From: Sordariomycetes sp. S80-01Y
Lineage: Eukaryota > Ascomycota > Sordariomycetes
NCBI GenBank assembly: GCA_037042185.1
Contig: JAXQJY010000031.1
Coordinates: forward strand, 186,001 to 250,000
DNA: 64,000 nt
Direction of reading: 5' to 3'
In this document: one piece after another, positions 23,247 through 33,737 of the stretch
Numbering within the stretch: position 1 is the first letter of the stretch
Layout of the letters: each line of letters starts with the position of its first letter
The notes under the pieces: model-generated
The model's input: only the letters and a program-made list of their open reading frames with translations
Database searches by the model: none
What the model was told of the DNA's origin: nothing
Program-made: the position numbers and the translations under genes

Positions 23247-26200
23247 ATGACGGAACATGCGATGGCGGATGGCGTCGAGCCCGAGCTCGTCCGACGACAG
23301 CCGGCGCCTGCGACGCCGCGAAATGCGAGCCACGCTCAGCGGAACAGCTACGAGACGGGCGAGTCGAGCCGGACGGGGAGTCTGCAAGGCCATGCGTCCA
23401 GCACGGACAGGAGCCGCGGCGACAGGGCCAACACCGAAAGCCCCGGCGAAGGAAGGAGGAGGAGGAATAAGAATCGATCCGCCGGGGGCTTCCTGTTGCA
23501 AGATGCGGTTGCTTCGGATGGGGTGAGGAGGCGGACCAGGAGTCTGCTGCAGCCCAAGGGCAAGGGCTCGCCGAGGACACCAGAGAGGCCAAACGGCTCA
23601 GGTAGCCACAGTCATGGTTCGGGCACTCGCAGCCACGAGCATGGCTCTGCGACTAAGGATAGCTCGGGTCCCTCAGCCGACACCGGCTCGCCGCCAGCAC
23701 AGCAGCCAGCCCTAGATGTTGATGCCACGCAAATCGTCAATATGGCTCTGAACCTGAGCGAATCCCGCCGAATCGCCTCCCGTCGACAGGTCTCCCGATC
23801 GAACCCGCCGCGCCTTGCGCCTCTGCCCGACGGAACACCTCGAAGCAACCTTGGTCAACATCTGCAGCAGCAGCGGAAAGCCTCGCGCACTGGATCTCCC
23901 AGACCGGGACAGAACGCGTCGCCGAGGATTCCGTCGGGAACATTCCGGTCCAGCAGCCCGCTGCAGCCCACAGAAGACCATTACAAGTACCACTTCTCAA
24001 GCTCGACGCTGGCGAGGGCGCAGAAGGCCAAGGAGCATCTGGAGCTGATGGCGGAATATAGAAGATTGTTGGGGAGTTTGCCGCCGCTGGATCCTGGGGA
24101 GGAGATGTCCGACCCTCCATCTGTTGCTTCGAACAGAACGGCAGGGAACAGAGGTCGAACAAGCAGGCCGTACAATCCGCTACAATACGTTCGAAACCGA
24201 AAGGTCAGGGCCCGAGAGCGCAAGGTCATTGATGGGGAGCAAATGGGCTTCTCAGACATTGAACAGGTGCGAGCATGGGTAGACCGACTTCAGGAGTGGA
24301 ACACGGCGGGTGTCCAAGCAAATCATTTCACAATGCCTCACTTCCCCGGAGCGGATGATAACGAGGCGCAGCCATCGCCGGAGAACGGACTGAAGCAGGC
24401 TACGAGAGCCCGCCGACCGAGAGTTGACTGGTTCTTCGACCCCTGCGACATGGTAGCCGACGCCTACTGGCTCGAGCAGGATCACCACAAGCAGCTCATT
24501 GAAGATCGACACTGGCATAAAATCTTCCCTCCCGTGCCTGGCATGACCAGGCCGATCTCAAAGCAGGGCGACGAGACTGGCCTGGGAGTTGTCCCTCTAC
24601 CGACAAACACCGACGACCCAGACCTGGCCGAGATGAGACTCGTACAGACAGATGATACAGATGGCAAGCGAGAGCGCGCAAAGCAAAAGTTCCACGATAT
24701 GAAGGGCTTCCATCACCGACAGACCAGTTCTGTGCACAGTCATCACGACTTCTTCAGCAAGAGGCGCGATTCCTTCTCCGACATGAGTGGCAGCGACAAC
24801 GAGGCCAGGGATACCGTGCGAAGAAGACGAGACGGCCGTCGCGGAACCATCACCAGCGACACAAACGAGCTTCTGCAAAAGCAGATGATGGACATTGTCG
24901 CGCAGGAAGCCCGCGACAAGGAGCTGGCCAACGTCCCCGAAACCGAAGCCGAGCACCACCATGATCCTGAGCCGACACCCCCGGAGCGCGTAAAGACCAT
25001 AAGCCAACCACACAGCAGAAAGACCTCGGTCGCCGACTTTAGCGACCCTGACGTGCGGCTGTCGCGCAGCAGGCTAAACTCACCCTCACGATACCGCCGA
25101 GGCAGGGCGAGCTTGGAGATCCCTGAGAACCCCAGACGAGGCTCTGTGGGAGATATCTACCAGAGCATGCCCGGCTCGCCCCGGCATGAGGAGCTTAAGG
25201 AGCTGGTTTCGCCCGGCGGCCTGGGACCCGAGATGTCTGCGCCTCCAAGTCGCACCGTGTCGCCGACGAGAAATCCTTTGGCAAAGGTGAGGAGAAAGCT
25301 GCGGGACAGGAGGGAGCCTGGATGGGACTCTCAGTCGGATCTGGAGGACGATGTGCGGCCTCCCCCCTTGTCTCTTCAAGAACCGCCCTCGCCTTCCGAG
25401 AAGATCACCTCTAGACCAACCGATGAAAGCTGGAGGTCACATCGCAGCACCAACAGCTTGGGCATCCGTCGTGATGACCAGTCAGGTGGACTGCGCGGCC
25501 TGTTCAAGGGTCCCCGGATCGACACTGTCCTAAAGTCTAGCGTTTCCAAACTTGGCGACATGATATGGAAGAAGGACGAGGACGAGCATGCTTCAGACGA
25601 CGAGACGACGGAGGATTCGGACGGCGAGAACCGAGGACGCAGTCGTCAGTCATTGACACTGTCGAGACGCGAATCTAGACGGCTGCGAGATGACGCCCTG
25701 AAGCCTGAGACGAAGCACTTCTTCGACTCGATGCCTCAGTTCCATCACGTCAACGAACCCCTGCCTCAGCGACCATCCGTCTCTCATTCCAAGCAGCTCA
25801 GCGTCAACGATCTGTCGCGCCCGGTGAGCCGTCAGTCGGCTCGGTGGGAACAGCTCAAGCCGCCGCGCATCGACGTCTCCAACGCATCACCCACAATCTC
25901 CCCTCAACAGCCCGAGTCCGAGATATCAGACTCCGAGCGAAGCGCCTCGGAAGCTGTCAAGGAAGCCAGTCATAATCTCAGAAACGCCATCGCCGCACCC
26001 AACCTCAACCCGCAGCAGAGATCCTCAAGCCGCCACTGGTCCATCACGGACCGCACAGCCTCCCCGGACCGGACCCGGCTCTCCAAGCGCGAGGTAGCCC
26101 GCATGCGTGCCCTGATCCTCTCTTCCGGCATCAAAGCCATGGAGATCAACCGTCGGGCCCACACCCTGTACAAGCCCTTGTGTCCGGGCCCCCTCGACGA

Positions 26201-26741
26201 GACCCAGGTCAAGACAAGATACAGCCTCGGCGGGATGGCCTGGAACGACATCGCGTGCTTGGTGCCGGACGACAAGGAGCTGCGCGAGCAGCAAGTGTCC
26301 GCCTGCGACGTGTACCCCCTCGCCTCCCGCGCCCTCGGCATGTCCATCCAGTCTTCCTCGCAGACATGGCAGACCCTGGCCGACGACTTCACCCAAAAGA
26401 CGACGCCAAAGCTGCAGAAGCAGATATGGACGGTCCGCTCGCGCATCACCGACGACCTGTCGCAGATGACGCGCCGCGCCGCCGACGAAGCCGACGAGAC
26501 CAGCAAGGAGCTCGCCCTCGACCAGCCCCTCAAGGTGAAGCACGTCATCGACGTTATCGAGAAGCTCCTCCGCAAGCGGCGCCGACGGTTCAGGTGGGTG
26601 CGCAGAGCCCTCTGGCTGGCCGTCGAATGGGTCCTCGTGGGCTTCATGTGGTATGTCTGGCTGATGGTCATGATATTCCGCGTCTTCTGGGGTGTCGGGA
26701 GAGGCGTATGGGGCGGCGTGCGGTGGCTGCTGTGGCTGTGA
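23247..26741 (+). CDS. Large tail-anchored protein of unknown function
   Basis: Intronless, 1164 residues from ATG 23247; a second in-frame ATG lies at 23259. I do not recognise the family. The first 260 residues are Ser/Arg/Gly-rich and disordered. Around 260-450 there is a probably folded, conserved-looking block (AKEHLELMAEYRRLLGSLPP, RPYNPLQYVRNRKVRARERK, RVDWFFDPCDMVADAYWLEQ). A long charged disordered stretch follows, and then a helical region at about 950-1110 (SKREVARMRALILSSGIKAM). The last 45 residues are strongly hydrophobic and Trp-rich (WLAVEWVLVGFMWYVW), preceded by RKRRRRFR. That suggests a C-terminal membrane anchor with the bulk in the cytosol. An ER or contact-site role is possible but unproven. 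Confidence 0.85.
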   Translation: MTEHAMADGVEPELVRRQPAPATPRNASHAQRNSYETGESSRTGSLQGHASSTDRSRGDRANTESPGEGRRRRNKNRSAGGFLLQDAVASDGVRRRTRSLLQPKGKGSPRTPERPNGSGSHSHGSGTRSHEHGSATKDSSGPSADTGSPPAQQPALDVDATQIVNMALNLSESRRIASRRQVSRSNPPRLAPLPDGTPRSNLGQHLQQQRKASRTGSPRPGQNASPRIPSGTFRSSSPLQPTEDHYKYHFSSSTLARAQKAKEHLELMAEYRRLLGSLPPLDPGEEMSDPPSVASNRTAGNRGRTSRPYNPLQYVRNRKVRARERKVIDGEQMGFSDIEQVRAWVDRLQEWNTAGVQANHFTMPHFPGADDNEAQPSPENGLKQATRARRPRVDWFFDPCDMVADAYWLEQDHHKQLIEDRHWHKIFPPVPGMTRPISKQGDETGLGVVPLPTNTDDPDLAEMRLVQTDDTDGKRERAKQKFHDMKGFHHRQTSSVHSHHDFFSKRRDSFSDMSGSDNEARDTVRRRRDGRRGTITSDTNELLQKQMMDIVAQEARDKELANVPETEAEHHHDPEPTPPERVKTISQPHSRKTSVADFSDPDVRLSRSRLNSPSRYRRGRASLEIPENPRRGSVGDIYQSMPGSPRHEELKELVSPGGLGPEMSAPPSRTVSPTRNPLAKVRRKLRDRREPGWDSQSDLEDDVRPPPLSLQEPPSPSEKITSRPTDESWRSHRSTNSLGIRRDDQSGGLRGLFKGPRIDTVLKSSVSKLGDMIWKKDEDEHASDDETTEDSDGENRGRSRQSLTLSRRESRRLRDDALKPETKHFFDSMPQFHHVNEPLPQRPSVSHSKQLSVNDLSRPVSRQSARWEQLKPPRIDVSNASPTISPQQPESEISDSERSASEAVKEASHNLRNAIAAPNLNPQQRSSSRHWSITDRTASPDRTRLSKREVARMRALILSSGIKAMEINRRAHTLYKPLCPGPLDETQVKTRYSLGGMAWNDIACLVPDDKELREQQVSACDVYPLASRALGMSIQSSSQTWQTLADDFTQKTTPKLQKQIWTVRSRITDDLSQMTRRAADEADETSKELALDQPLKVKHVIDVIEKLLRKRRRRFRWVRRALWLAVEWVLVGFMWYVWLMVMIFRVFWGVGRGVWGGVRWLLWL

Positions 26742-26971
26742 TCCAAACATTCATTATTGCATGCTTTCTTTATGTCTTGTTGAGAATATGGATCGATACG
26801 ATACCCCTTTTTTATTATATAGCATAGCCTGGAGTGTCCCTTTAATGTTATCTATTACCATTGCTGTTCCCTCTCTTGCACTCCTCCCCAGCCGAGCAAG
26901 TATGGCTTCTTCCAAGGAGATAGATGTATGTACAGATGAAGACCAATTTCCGCAAGTTTGGCTCGTGGCGT

Positions 26972-29195
26972 CTACTCGATGCGCTTCTTGCCCTCCTCGG
27001 CGTTGAGATACCGCGCCGTGCTGAGGCCGCGCTCGTGCTTGGCAACCAGCGACCCCACGACGGCATCCTTCCGCGCTTTGGCGTAGTGATCGTTGTAGCC
27101 TTCCGTGGCAAAGGGTCTCGGGTTAAGCTTGGGCCAGTTCACCTGTCGAAAGTTAGGTTGATGGTCGGTGCATTAAGAGGGGGAAACATACATAGAGCAT
27201 GCCGTGGCCGACGATAAAGTTGGCGCACCAGGCAGAGACGGCGCTCCAGAAGAGGATGAACAGCCTGATCGGCACGGCGCTGGTCTCGGGATCGCGCTTG
27301 GTGAAGAGGCCCACCAGCACGATGAAAATGCTAAAGGCCAGCAGGTAGGGGATGGATTGGATGAGAAGAGGCCTCCTGTCGACAAAGACGAGGTTGGTCC
27401 CAATGTTGGAAACCCCAGGCTGGTACGCCCCAAGGAAGAGGTCGAATGAGTCCTGACGCGGCCCGTCGAGGAAGTTGTTCTTGAAGTAGCGAGTGAGGCC
27501 GATGCGGCCGTCCTGCAACGCACCGAGCTTGGTGCGCTTGCCGGTCCTCGTGACGTCTGTCTTCATAGCGCCAGTGCCCGAGTAGGACTTCGAGACAACA
27601 TCGGCATTGTCAGCCCAGAGGTTGCGGAAGAGGAACTCAAATGCCGGATCCTCCGTCTTGAACTGCGCGCCGCGGGGTTGCAGGCCGAGGTCGTAGAAGA
27701 CGCGGTCGAGCATGTACCGGGCAAAGTTGCTCTGGACGACATTGGTTCGGTCGAGGCAATCCATGCAGTTGGTGCGCATGACGCTGCGCTGGTAGCTGCG
27801 GGCGTCGATGATGCCATCTCTGCTACCTGGCATATCCACGCCCCTGAAGTAGCCTTGCGTCTCGAGGGCTTCGCTGAGGCGCTCGATCAGAGCGTAGGCC
27901 TTGTGCATGTTCATGCCCTTGGTCTCGGTGTGGTAGTCGAAGTAGACGTAGTGCAGGCGGTCGAACTCCTGGGCCTTGACCTCCGATTTGATGGTGGTGA
28001 GCTTCTCATCGGTGAGCCTGTCAGCCTCGGTCCTCTCCTTGGGAGCGGTGACGAGAGTCTGCACCATCTGCTCGTACAGGTCCTTGACATTCTTCTCGCG
28101 ACCCTTGGAGTTGACCAAGTTAATGAGGTAGTTGTCGCCGTAAATGTTGATTTGCTCGTCGAAGTGTCGTCGGGCGGCGGTGAAAGCAGCGTCGGCGCTA
28201 CGGGTCTGGATCTTGGGCGTGTACTTCAAGCTGTTGATCTCAGCCCAGTAACTTGGCACGCTACCACGTGTCTGAACGTATGAGAACACCTGGACCTCCT
28301 GATCCGAGCCGCCGAGCTTGCCGCTCTGCATGTCTGAGCTGCCCGCAAACCCGCCAAGACCGCTGCTGGTATTGTCGTTGAAAATGACAACCTGCTCCGT
28401 CTCATTGTAATTCGCGGCGTGGCCTTGGTCATCCAACCCACGAGTGAAGTACCTCGTACCGCCCCGGTACCGCGAGCGCCTCGAGATGAGGATCAGACTC
28501 AGCGGAGTCTTCTTGAAGGTGGTGTTCTTGATCTCGAACATGCCAAAGATGCATGGCAGGATGAACGGGTCCACGCCTACCTGCGCACCAGGCTGACTCC
28601 GCGAGCCTTGCGATCGGAAGTTGATCAGGTCGGTCTGGAGGTGCTTGTTGAAGAAGAACCGGTCGTCGGTGCGCATCCACGAGGGCAGCGACGGATCCGC
28701 CTGCGATTGGCGCTGGAAAGAGTTGGTGAGGTCGATCGAGTACGAAAAGTACATCGGTCCGGTAGCCAGGAAGTTCTTCAGCAACTCGACAAAGGTGTCC
28801 TCGTCGGGGTCGTGGATCTGGCGCTCGCGCATGGGCAGGATTTCCGTCGAGCCGACCTTGTAGACCATGTGCCCCTTCAGGCGCCCCATCGGCTGAGCTT
28901 TGTTGATGATGACTACATACTTGTCTACGAGGGTCAGCTGTTGTTCTACGACACCCAGAGGCTACTGACCAAGTCGCAGCTGGATGATGCCCAAGATGCC
29001 CGCAATGCTCGAGACGCGCGTCGCACGCTTGCCGCTCTGAACAGTGCCCTCGCTGAGGCGCAGATCGCCGGTCGGTCGGTCGATTATCAGCGCGGGGGCA
29101 TCGGGCGAAGACGGCGATGTGAAGGTGTACGAGTCGTTGGACACCCGGATGTTGATATCGCGGTAGGGCCACTTGGGGGCCTGGACGAGAGCCAT
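26972..29195 (-). CDS. sac1: SAC1 phosphoinositide phosphatase
   Basis: ER/Golgi membrane phosphatase that hydrolyses PtdIns4P and controls its pools at contact sites. Minus-strand exons 28970..29195, 27192..28924 and 26972..27142 give 709 residues; introns are 45 nt (donor GTCAGT) and 49 nt. The SAC domain ends with the catalytic CX5R motif RTNCMDCLDRTN, with Cys at about residue 462. Two C-terminal transmembrane helices follow (SIPYLLAFSIFIVLVGLF and a second near ILFWSAVSAW). The last exon supplies a cytosolic tail VNWPKLNPRPF. The length agrees with Sac1 of other filamentous fungi. It diverges from the Rab5 gene, an apt neighbour in phosphoinositide traffic, although co-regulation is only a guess. 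Confidence 0.95.
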
Positions 29196-29779
29196 GGTGG
29201 CGGGCGAGAGGTCGAGCTAGAGCTACGAAATGTACAGGAGTGGCTGGTGCCGTGGTCTCAACGCTCGCAGCGCTTCTTTGTCGTTATATTAACTGTCTTC
29301 GTGACGTGGCCATGCGGTGGTACTGAGCTGTGCTGATTGTTGTCCATGCCACCAAAAGGGGACAAGCACGTCACTCGCTGGAGCTCCCGCTGAATTCAGG
29401 GCGATCGTGCACGGACCATTCACAAGGAAGACCCCGAGCCCGATGCCATGACGGCTTACATAAGGCAATCCAGCCTCTCACAGGCCAGGGCCGGATGGCC
29501 TGCTGACTTCAGTGACTGACGTGGGTGCCTTGCCATCGCCATCCATCCTCGACGCCGACCTTTGTTCCCATTCAACCTCGCATCTCAATCTACCAGCCTG
29601 CGCCCGAGCTTCTTGCGCTACTTGCATCATTCACCTACCGACAACCCCCGGGACTCCGCGACCCATCGTCCCGACCGAACGCTATATCGCCGCATCTCAG
29701 AGGCCTCGGCATATCGAACGCCTGTTGATCCGGCTCCCCGCGAAACACTCCCGCTCCTTCACACCACATTCCCCTAAAC
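29196..29779. promoter_or_regulatory. Divergent promoter SAC1 / Rab5
   Basis: 584 bp between the two start codons. The half near the Rab5 gene is pyrimidine- and CCAAC-rich, like a long 5' leader. No small gene is evident. Confidence 0.5.
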
Positions 29780-30580
29780 ATGGCTTCAAGGGGACCCGCC
29801 GGCCCGCGTGGCTCCAACAACCGCTTTGCGCAGTTCAAGCTGGTGCTGCTAGGTGCGTCGATGGGCTTCATTTCGAGATACACCGGCTGATATCATTCAG
29901 GAGAGTCTGCCGTCGGCAAGAGTTCTATAGTTCTGCGGTTCGTTAAGGTAGGCACGTTCTTCAGATCCCTGAGGCCGACTCGCTGACCATGCAGGACCAA
30001 TTCGACTCGTTCCGCGAATCGACCATCGGCGCCGCCTTCCTTACGCAAACAATCTCGCTCGACGAGAACACCACCGTCAAGTTTGAGATTTGGGATACGG
30101 CCGGTCAGGAGCGCTACAAGTCGCTGGCTCCCATGTACTACCGCAATGCCAACTGCGCGGTAGTTGTCTACGATATCACACAATCTGTACGATTCTCGCC
30201 CCCTCCATCGAAGGAAAGACTAACAGCCGCAGGCCTCTTTGGACAAGGCGAAGGCGTGGGTCAAGGAGCTCCAGCGCCAGGCCAACGAGAACATCATCAT
30301 TGCCCTTGCAGGAAACAAGCTCGATCTCGTCAGCGAGCAGCCCGACAAGCGCGCCATTCCCACCGCCGATGCTGAAGCGTACGCCAAGGAGGCAGGCCTT
30401 CTCTTCTTCGAGACCTCCGCAAAGACCGCCGAGAACGTGAGGGAACTGTTCACAGCCATCGCCAAGAAGCTGCCGTTGGACCAAGCCGGGCCCCGACATG
30501 CGCGACCAGGACAGCGACCCGGCGTCAGCCTGCAACCCGAGAGCGGGAACACGAATGCCAATGGACAGTGCAGCTGCTAA
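29780..30580 (+). CDS. vps21: Rab5-family small GTPase (Vps21/Ypt5)
   Basis: Early-endosome Rab GTPase directing homotypic fusion and endosomal sorting. Exons 29780..29852, 29901..29947, 29995..30186 and 30233..30580 give 219 residues; the introns are 46-48 nt. All G motifs are present: GESAVGKSS (G1, residues 25-33), the effector-region Thr in [17 protein letters not shown] (G3), NKLD (G4) and ETSAK (G5). [11 protein letters not shown] is the Rab5 effector signature. The C-terminus CSC is a double geranylgeranylation signal. Intron 1 interrupts the P-loop Gly codon. Which of the fungal Rab5 paralogues this is cannot be decided from sequence alone. Confidence 0.95.
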
Positions 30581-31205
30581 GGGAGGGTTGCTAGATGTGC
30601 GGGGAGGAAGACCGCACGCGGCGGACGTCGAATGCATAGATCGACCTTTGACTTGGCTCGCACGTTTCAGAGCGAGCATGTTCGTATATTCTTGGGAGTC
30701 TTGGGTCAGGTTGCCGTCATGTTCCTTTCTAATATCTACCATGCCATATGGCTGTCTTGTGCTAGTAATAGACGGTCTAATGAGTATTCAGGCGCGGCCT
30801 GTCTAGCGAGGCCCTTGGGTCAATCAGTGATACCAAGACTGGCGAGTGCAGTCCCCTCGGACGATTGGCGCCGTGGGAGAGATTGAGGTCAGGTTGACAC
30901 AAAGCGATACTTGACCTTGCGAGGCAAAGGACACCGGGAAAGGCTGTCGCCCGAAATTCGCTGATTACCTAGAAATATTTACATTCAGAATCCAATCTAT
31001 TTTATGTGAATACCTCATTTCTCAAAGCGGTGGCTCTGCATTGCTGCTCGATTGTGTTGCCTGTCCCGTGACTTTTGTCACCCACTGACGCAGCGGTGCC
31101 GTTGCCGAACTTTTCCCTGAGCGGTTTTGCCAAAGCTTGTCCCGTGCTCGCCCGAACCAGCTTCACCAACACAACAACCTGCGCCGCGGGTCATTGCACA
31201 CTCAA
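30581..31205. other. Intergenic, Rab5 to MIC60
   Basis: 625 bp including the Rab5 3' flank and the MIC60 promoter. A small inverted repeat (GTGAC-TTTT-GTCAC) lies near 31068-31081. I see no gene. Confidence 0.5.
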
Positions 31206-33342
31206 ATGTTGCGATCATCGCTGCGGTCGGCCAGGCTGCTCAGCGGAAGGTCCTACGTGGCCTCCACTGGGCGCCAATGGTCAATTGCTGCCTCGCGACA
31301 AGCTCAGGTGTGTTTGTTGTCCATCAACCGCCGGCACGCTGCTAACGGAAACAAGAGGAACTACTCTGCTAGGAAACCCGACGCCAACGTCATCCCTCCT
31401 ACCGAGACCAAGACCTCCGAGCGCACTGCTACGATTGACGATGTCGGCGAGACCAAGGCTGCGGTCACGAACAGCGAGATCCCCTTGACGCCACCGAACC
31501 CCAAGGCTGTGCAGGACAAGAAGCCGACCCCTACCGCCTCGATCGACGACGTAGGCGAGTCCAGCGTACTCCAGGACAAGATTCCCAACGACCAGCTCCC
31601 ACCCAAGACACCTCCTCCACCACCCTCTCCCCCGAAGAAGGGTTTCATCCGCCGTCTCCGGAACTTTGTCTTCACTCTGATGGTGCTGGGCGCTGTGGGC
31701 TTTGGCGGCGGCGTCTGGTACTCGCGCATCAACGACACCTTCCACGACTACTTCACCGAGTACGTGCCGTTCGGCGAGCAGGCCGTGCTCTACCTCGAAG
31801 AGAACGAGTTCAAGAAGCGCTTCCCCAACAGCCGCACATCCAAGACTCGGGATTTGGGAGACCAGATCAGGATCCCCGCGCAGAGCGGCGCGTCATGGCG
31901 CGTTGCGGATGCTGGTGAGCCTTCTGGAAGGACATCGAGCGCTGCGCCTTCGAACAAGAAGCCCGCGGCTAAGAGCCCTGACGAGGCACGTGAGACCAAG
32001 GCCGAAGCTCAGCACGGAGCTACCCACTCCAAGGACGCCGAGAAGGCCGTCTCGACTAACCAGAAATCCGGAGTCAACGAGGGCAAGGTCGAGCCCAAGC
32101 CCGAGCCCAAGACCGATTCCAAGGCAGGTTTCCAGGCTCCTGAGGTCAACGAGCCGTCCAAGTTCCCTCCACTGGAGCCCATCGACCTCCTGAAGCTGGA
32201 TGATGCCCGGGAGCCTGTCGTCCAAGACCTCGTCCACATGCTCAACGACCTCATCCTGGTTATCAACGCTGACGGCGCCCATGGCAAGTACGGCAGCACT
32301 ATCGACAAGGCCAAGACCGATGTCAAGAAGGTCGGCAGCAAGCTCAAGGAGATGCGCGACAAGGTCGAGCGTCAATCGGCCAAAGAAGTCCGAGAGAAGA
32401 TCACAGAGTTCGACAAGGCCGCTACTGAGCTGGTCGCACGCGTCGAGAAGGCCATGGTCAACCAGGAGATGCAGTGGCGTCAGGAGTTCGAAGGCGAGAT
32501 GGCCAAGGTCCGTGAGAGCTACGACGAGCGCGTCAAGCTCTTGATGGACCGTGAGCGCAAGGTCAACGAGGAGAAGCTCCAGAACCAGCTGCTCGAGCAA
32601 GCTGTCGCCTTGAAGAAGGAGTTTGTCGACGAGGTCAAGCAACGCGTTGAGAAGGAGCGTGAGGGCCGTCTCGGACAGCTGGATGAGCTCTCGTCCGCCG
32701 TCACAGACCTGGAGAAGCTGAGTGTTGGGTGGAACGACGTTGTTGACTCCAACCTCAAGACCCAGCAGCTTCACGTCGCTGTCGAGGCCGTCAAGGCCAA
32801 GCTCGACAAGGCTACCCACCCCCAGCCCTTCATCAAGGAGCTCGTCGCCCTGAAGGAAATCGCCAACGACAACCAGGCCGTCAACGCCGCCATCGCCTCC
32901 GTAAACCCCGCTGCCTACCAGCGCGGCATCTCCACCCCGTCACAGCTCATTGACCGTTTCCGTCGCGTTGCCGGCGAGGTCCGCAAGGCTTCCTTGTTGC
33001 CGGCTGACGCCGGCGTTGCCAGTCACGCTTCGAGCTGGGTGCTGAGCCACGTTATGTTCAAGAAGGAGGGATTGGCAGAGGGTAGTGACGTGGAGAGCAT
33101 CCTCACCAGGACGCAAACGTTCCTGGAGGAGGGTGACCTGGATAATGCTGCGCGAGAGATGAACGGCCTCGACGGATGGGCCAAGACATTGAGCAAGGAC
33201 TGGTTGGTGGAGGTTCGCAAGGTTCTCGAGGTTCAGCAAGCGCTCGACGTAAGTTCTTCCCTTTCCCGAGATGTGCATATGGCTAACGTTGATGAAGGTC
33301 ATTGCTACCGAGGCTAGGCTACAGAGCCTCAGGGTGGAATAG
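31206..33342 (+). CDS. mic60: MICOS subunit MIC60 (mitofilin)
   Basis: Inner-membrane organiser of cristae junctions. Exons 31206..33248 and 33298..33342, with a 49-nt intron, give 695 residues. The N-terminus is basic and Arg/Ser-rich (MLRSSLRSARLLSGRS), fitting a mitochondrial presequence. A proline-rich linker leads to one transmembrane helix at about 152-172 (FVFTLMVLGAVGFGGGVWY), then the Mic60 motif YVPFGEQAVLYLEE. A long Lys/Glu coiled coil spans roughly 365-520 and the mitofilin signature domain ends the protein. The short last exon encodes VIATEARLQSLRVE, the conserved Mic60 C-terminus, which confirms the final splice. ATG 31206 is the first in-frame ATG after the leader. Confidence 0.96.
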
Positions 33343-33737
33343 GCGGCGGTCTTCTTTGTGTGTACATTGGTTGAAAACGTCTAGAAGGGGTTCGGCCCGT
33401 GTAATACCTAGATATCAATAGACAGGTCATTGATCAGCATGACTACGTGTTTCTATCTATGTTGGCTTAGCAACGTCTAAATTGCACTCAAGCGGGATGA
33501 AACAGTCGTAAGATTTGCACAAATAAGGACGTGAAGAACACCATATTCTTAAGTCCGCCTGATGGCAGATATCTCTATAGGTTGAGGACTGTTTGTGACA
33601 GAATAAAGCGACGTAGATGACGTCTTTCCGCGTCAGACATGGCTGTTTATTTCTGTCATGCGTCCTTGGATGTCCACGCCAACCTCGTCTCATTCGCCTC
33701 CGCGGCGCATCTAAGACCTCAACCACATCACACCAAA
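33343..33737. other. Intergenic, MIC60 to Mur ligase
   Basis: 395 bp. An in-frame ATG at 33639 would extend the next protein by 33 residues; I preferred ATG 33738 because it begins a presequence-like N-terminus in an AAAATG context. Confidence 0.5.
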
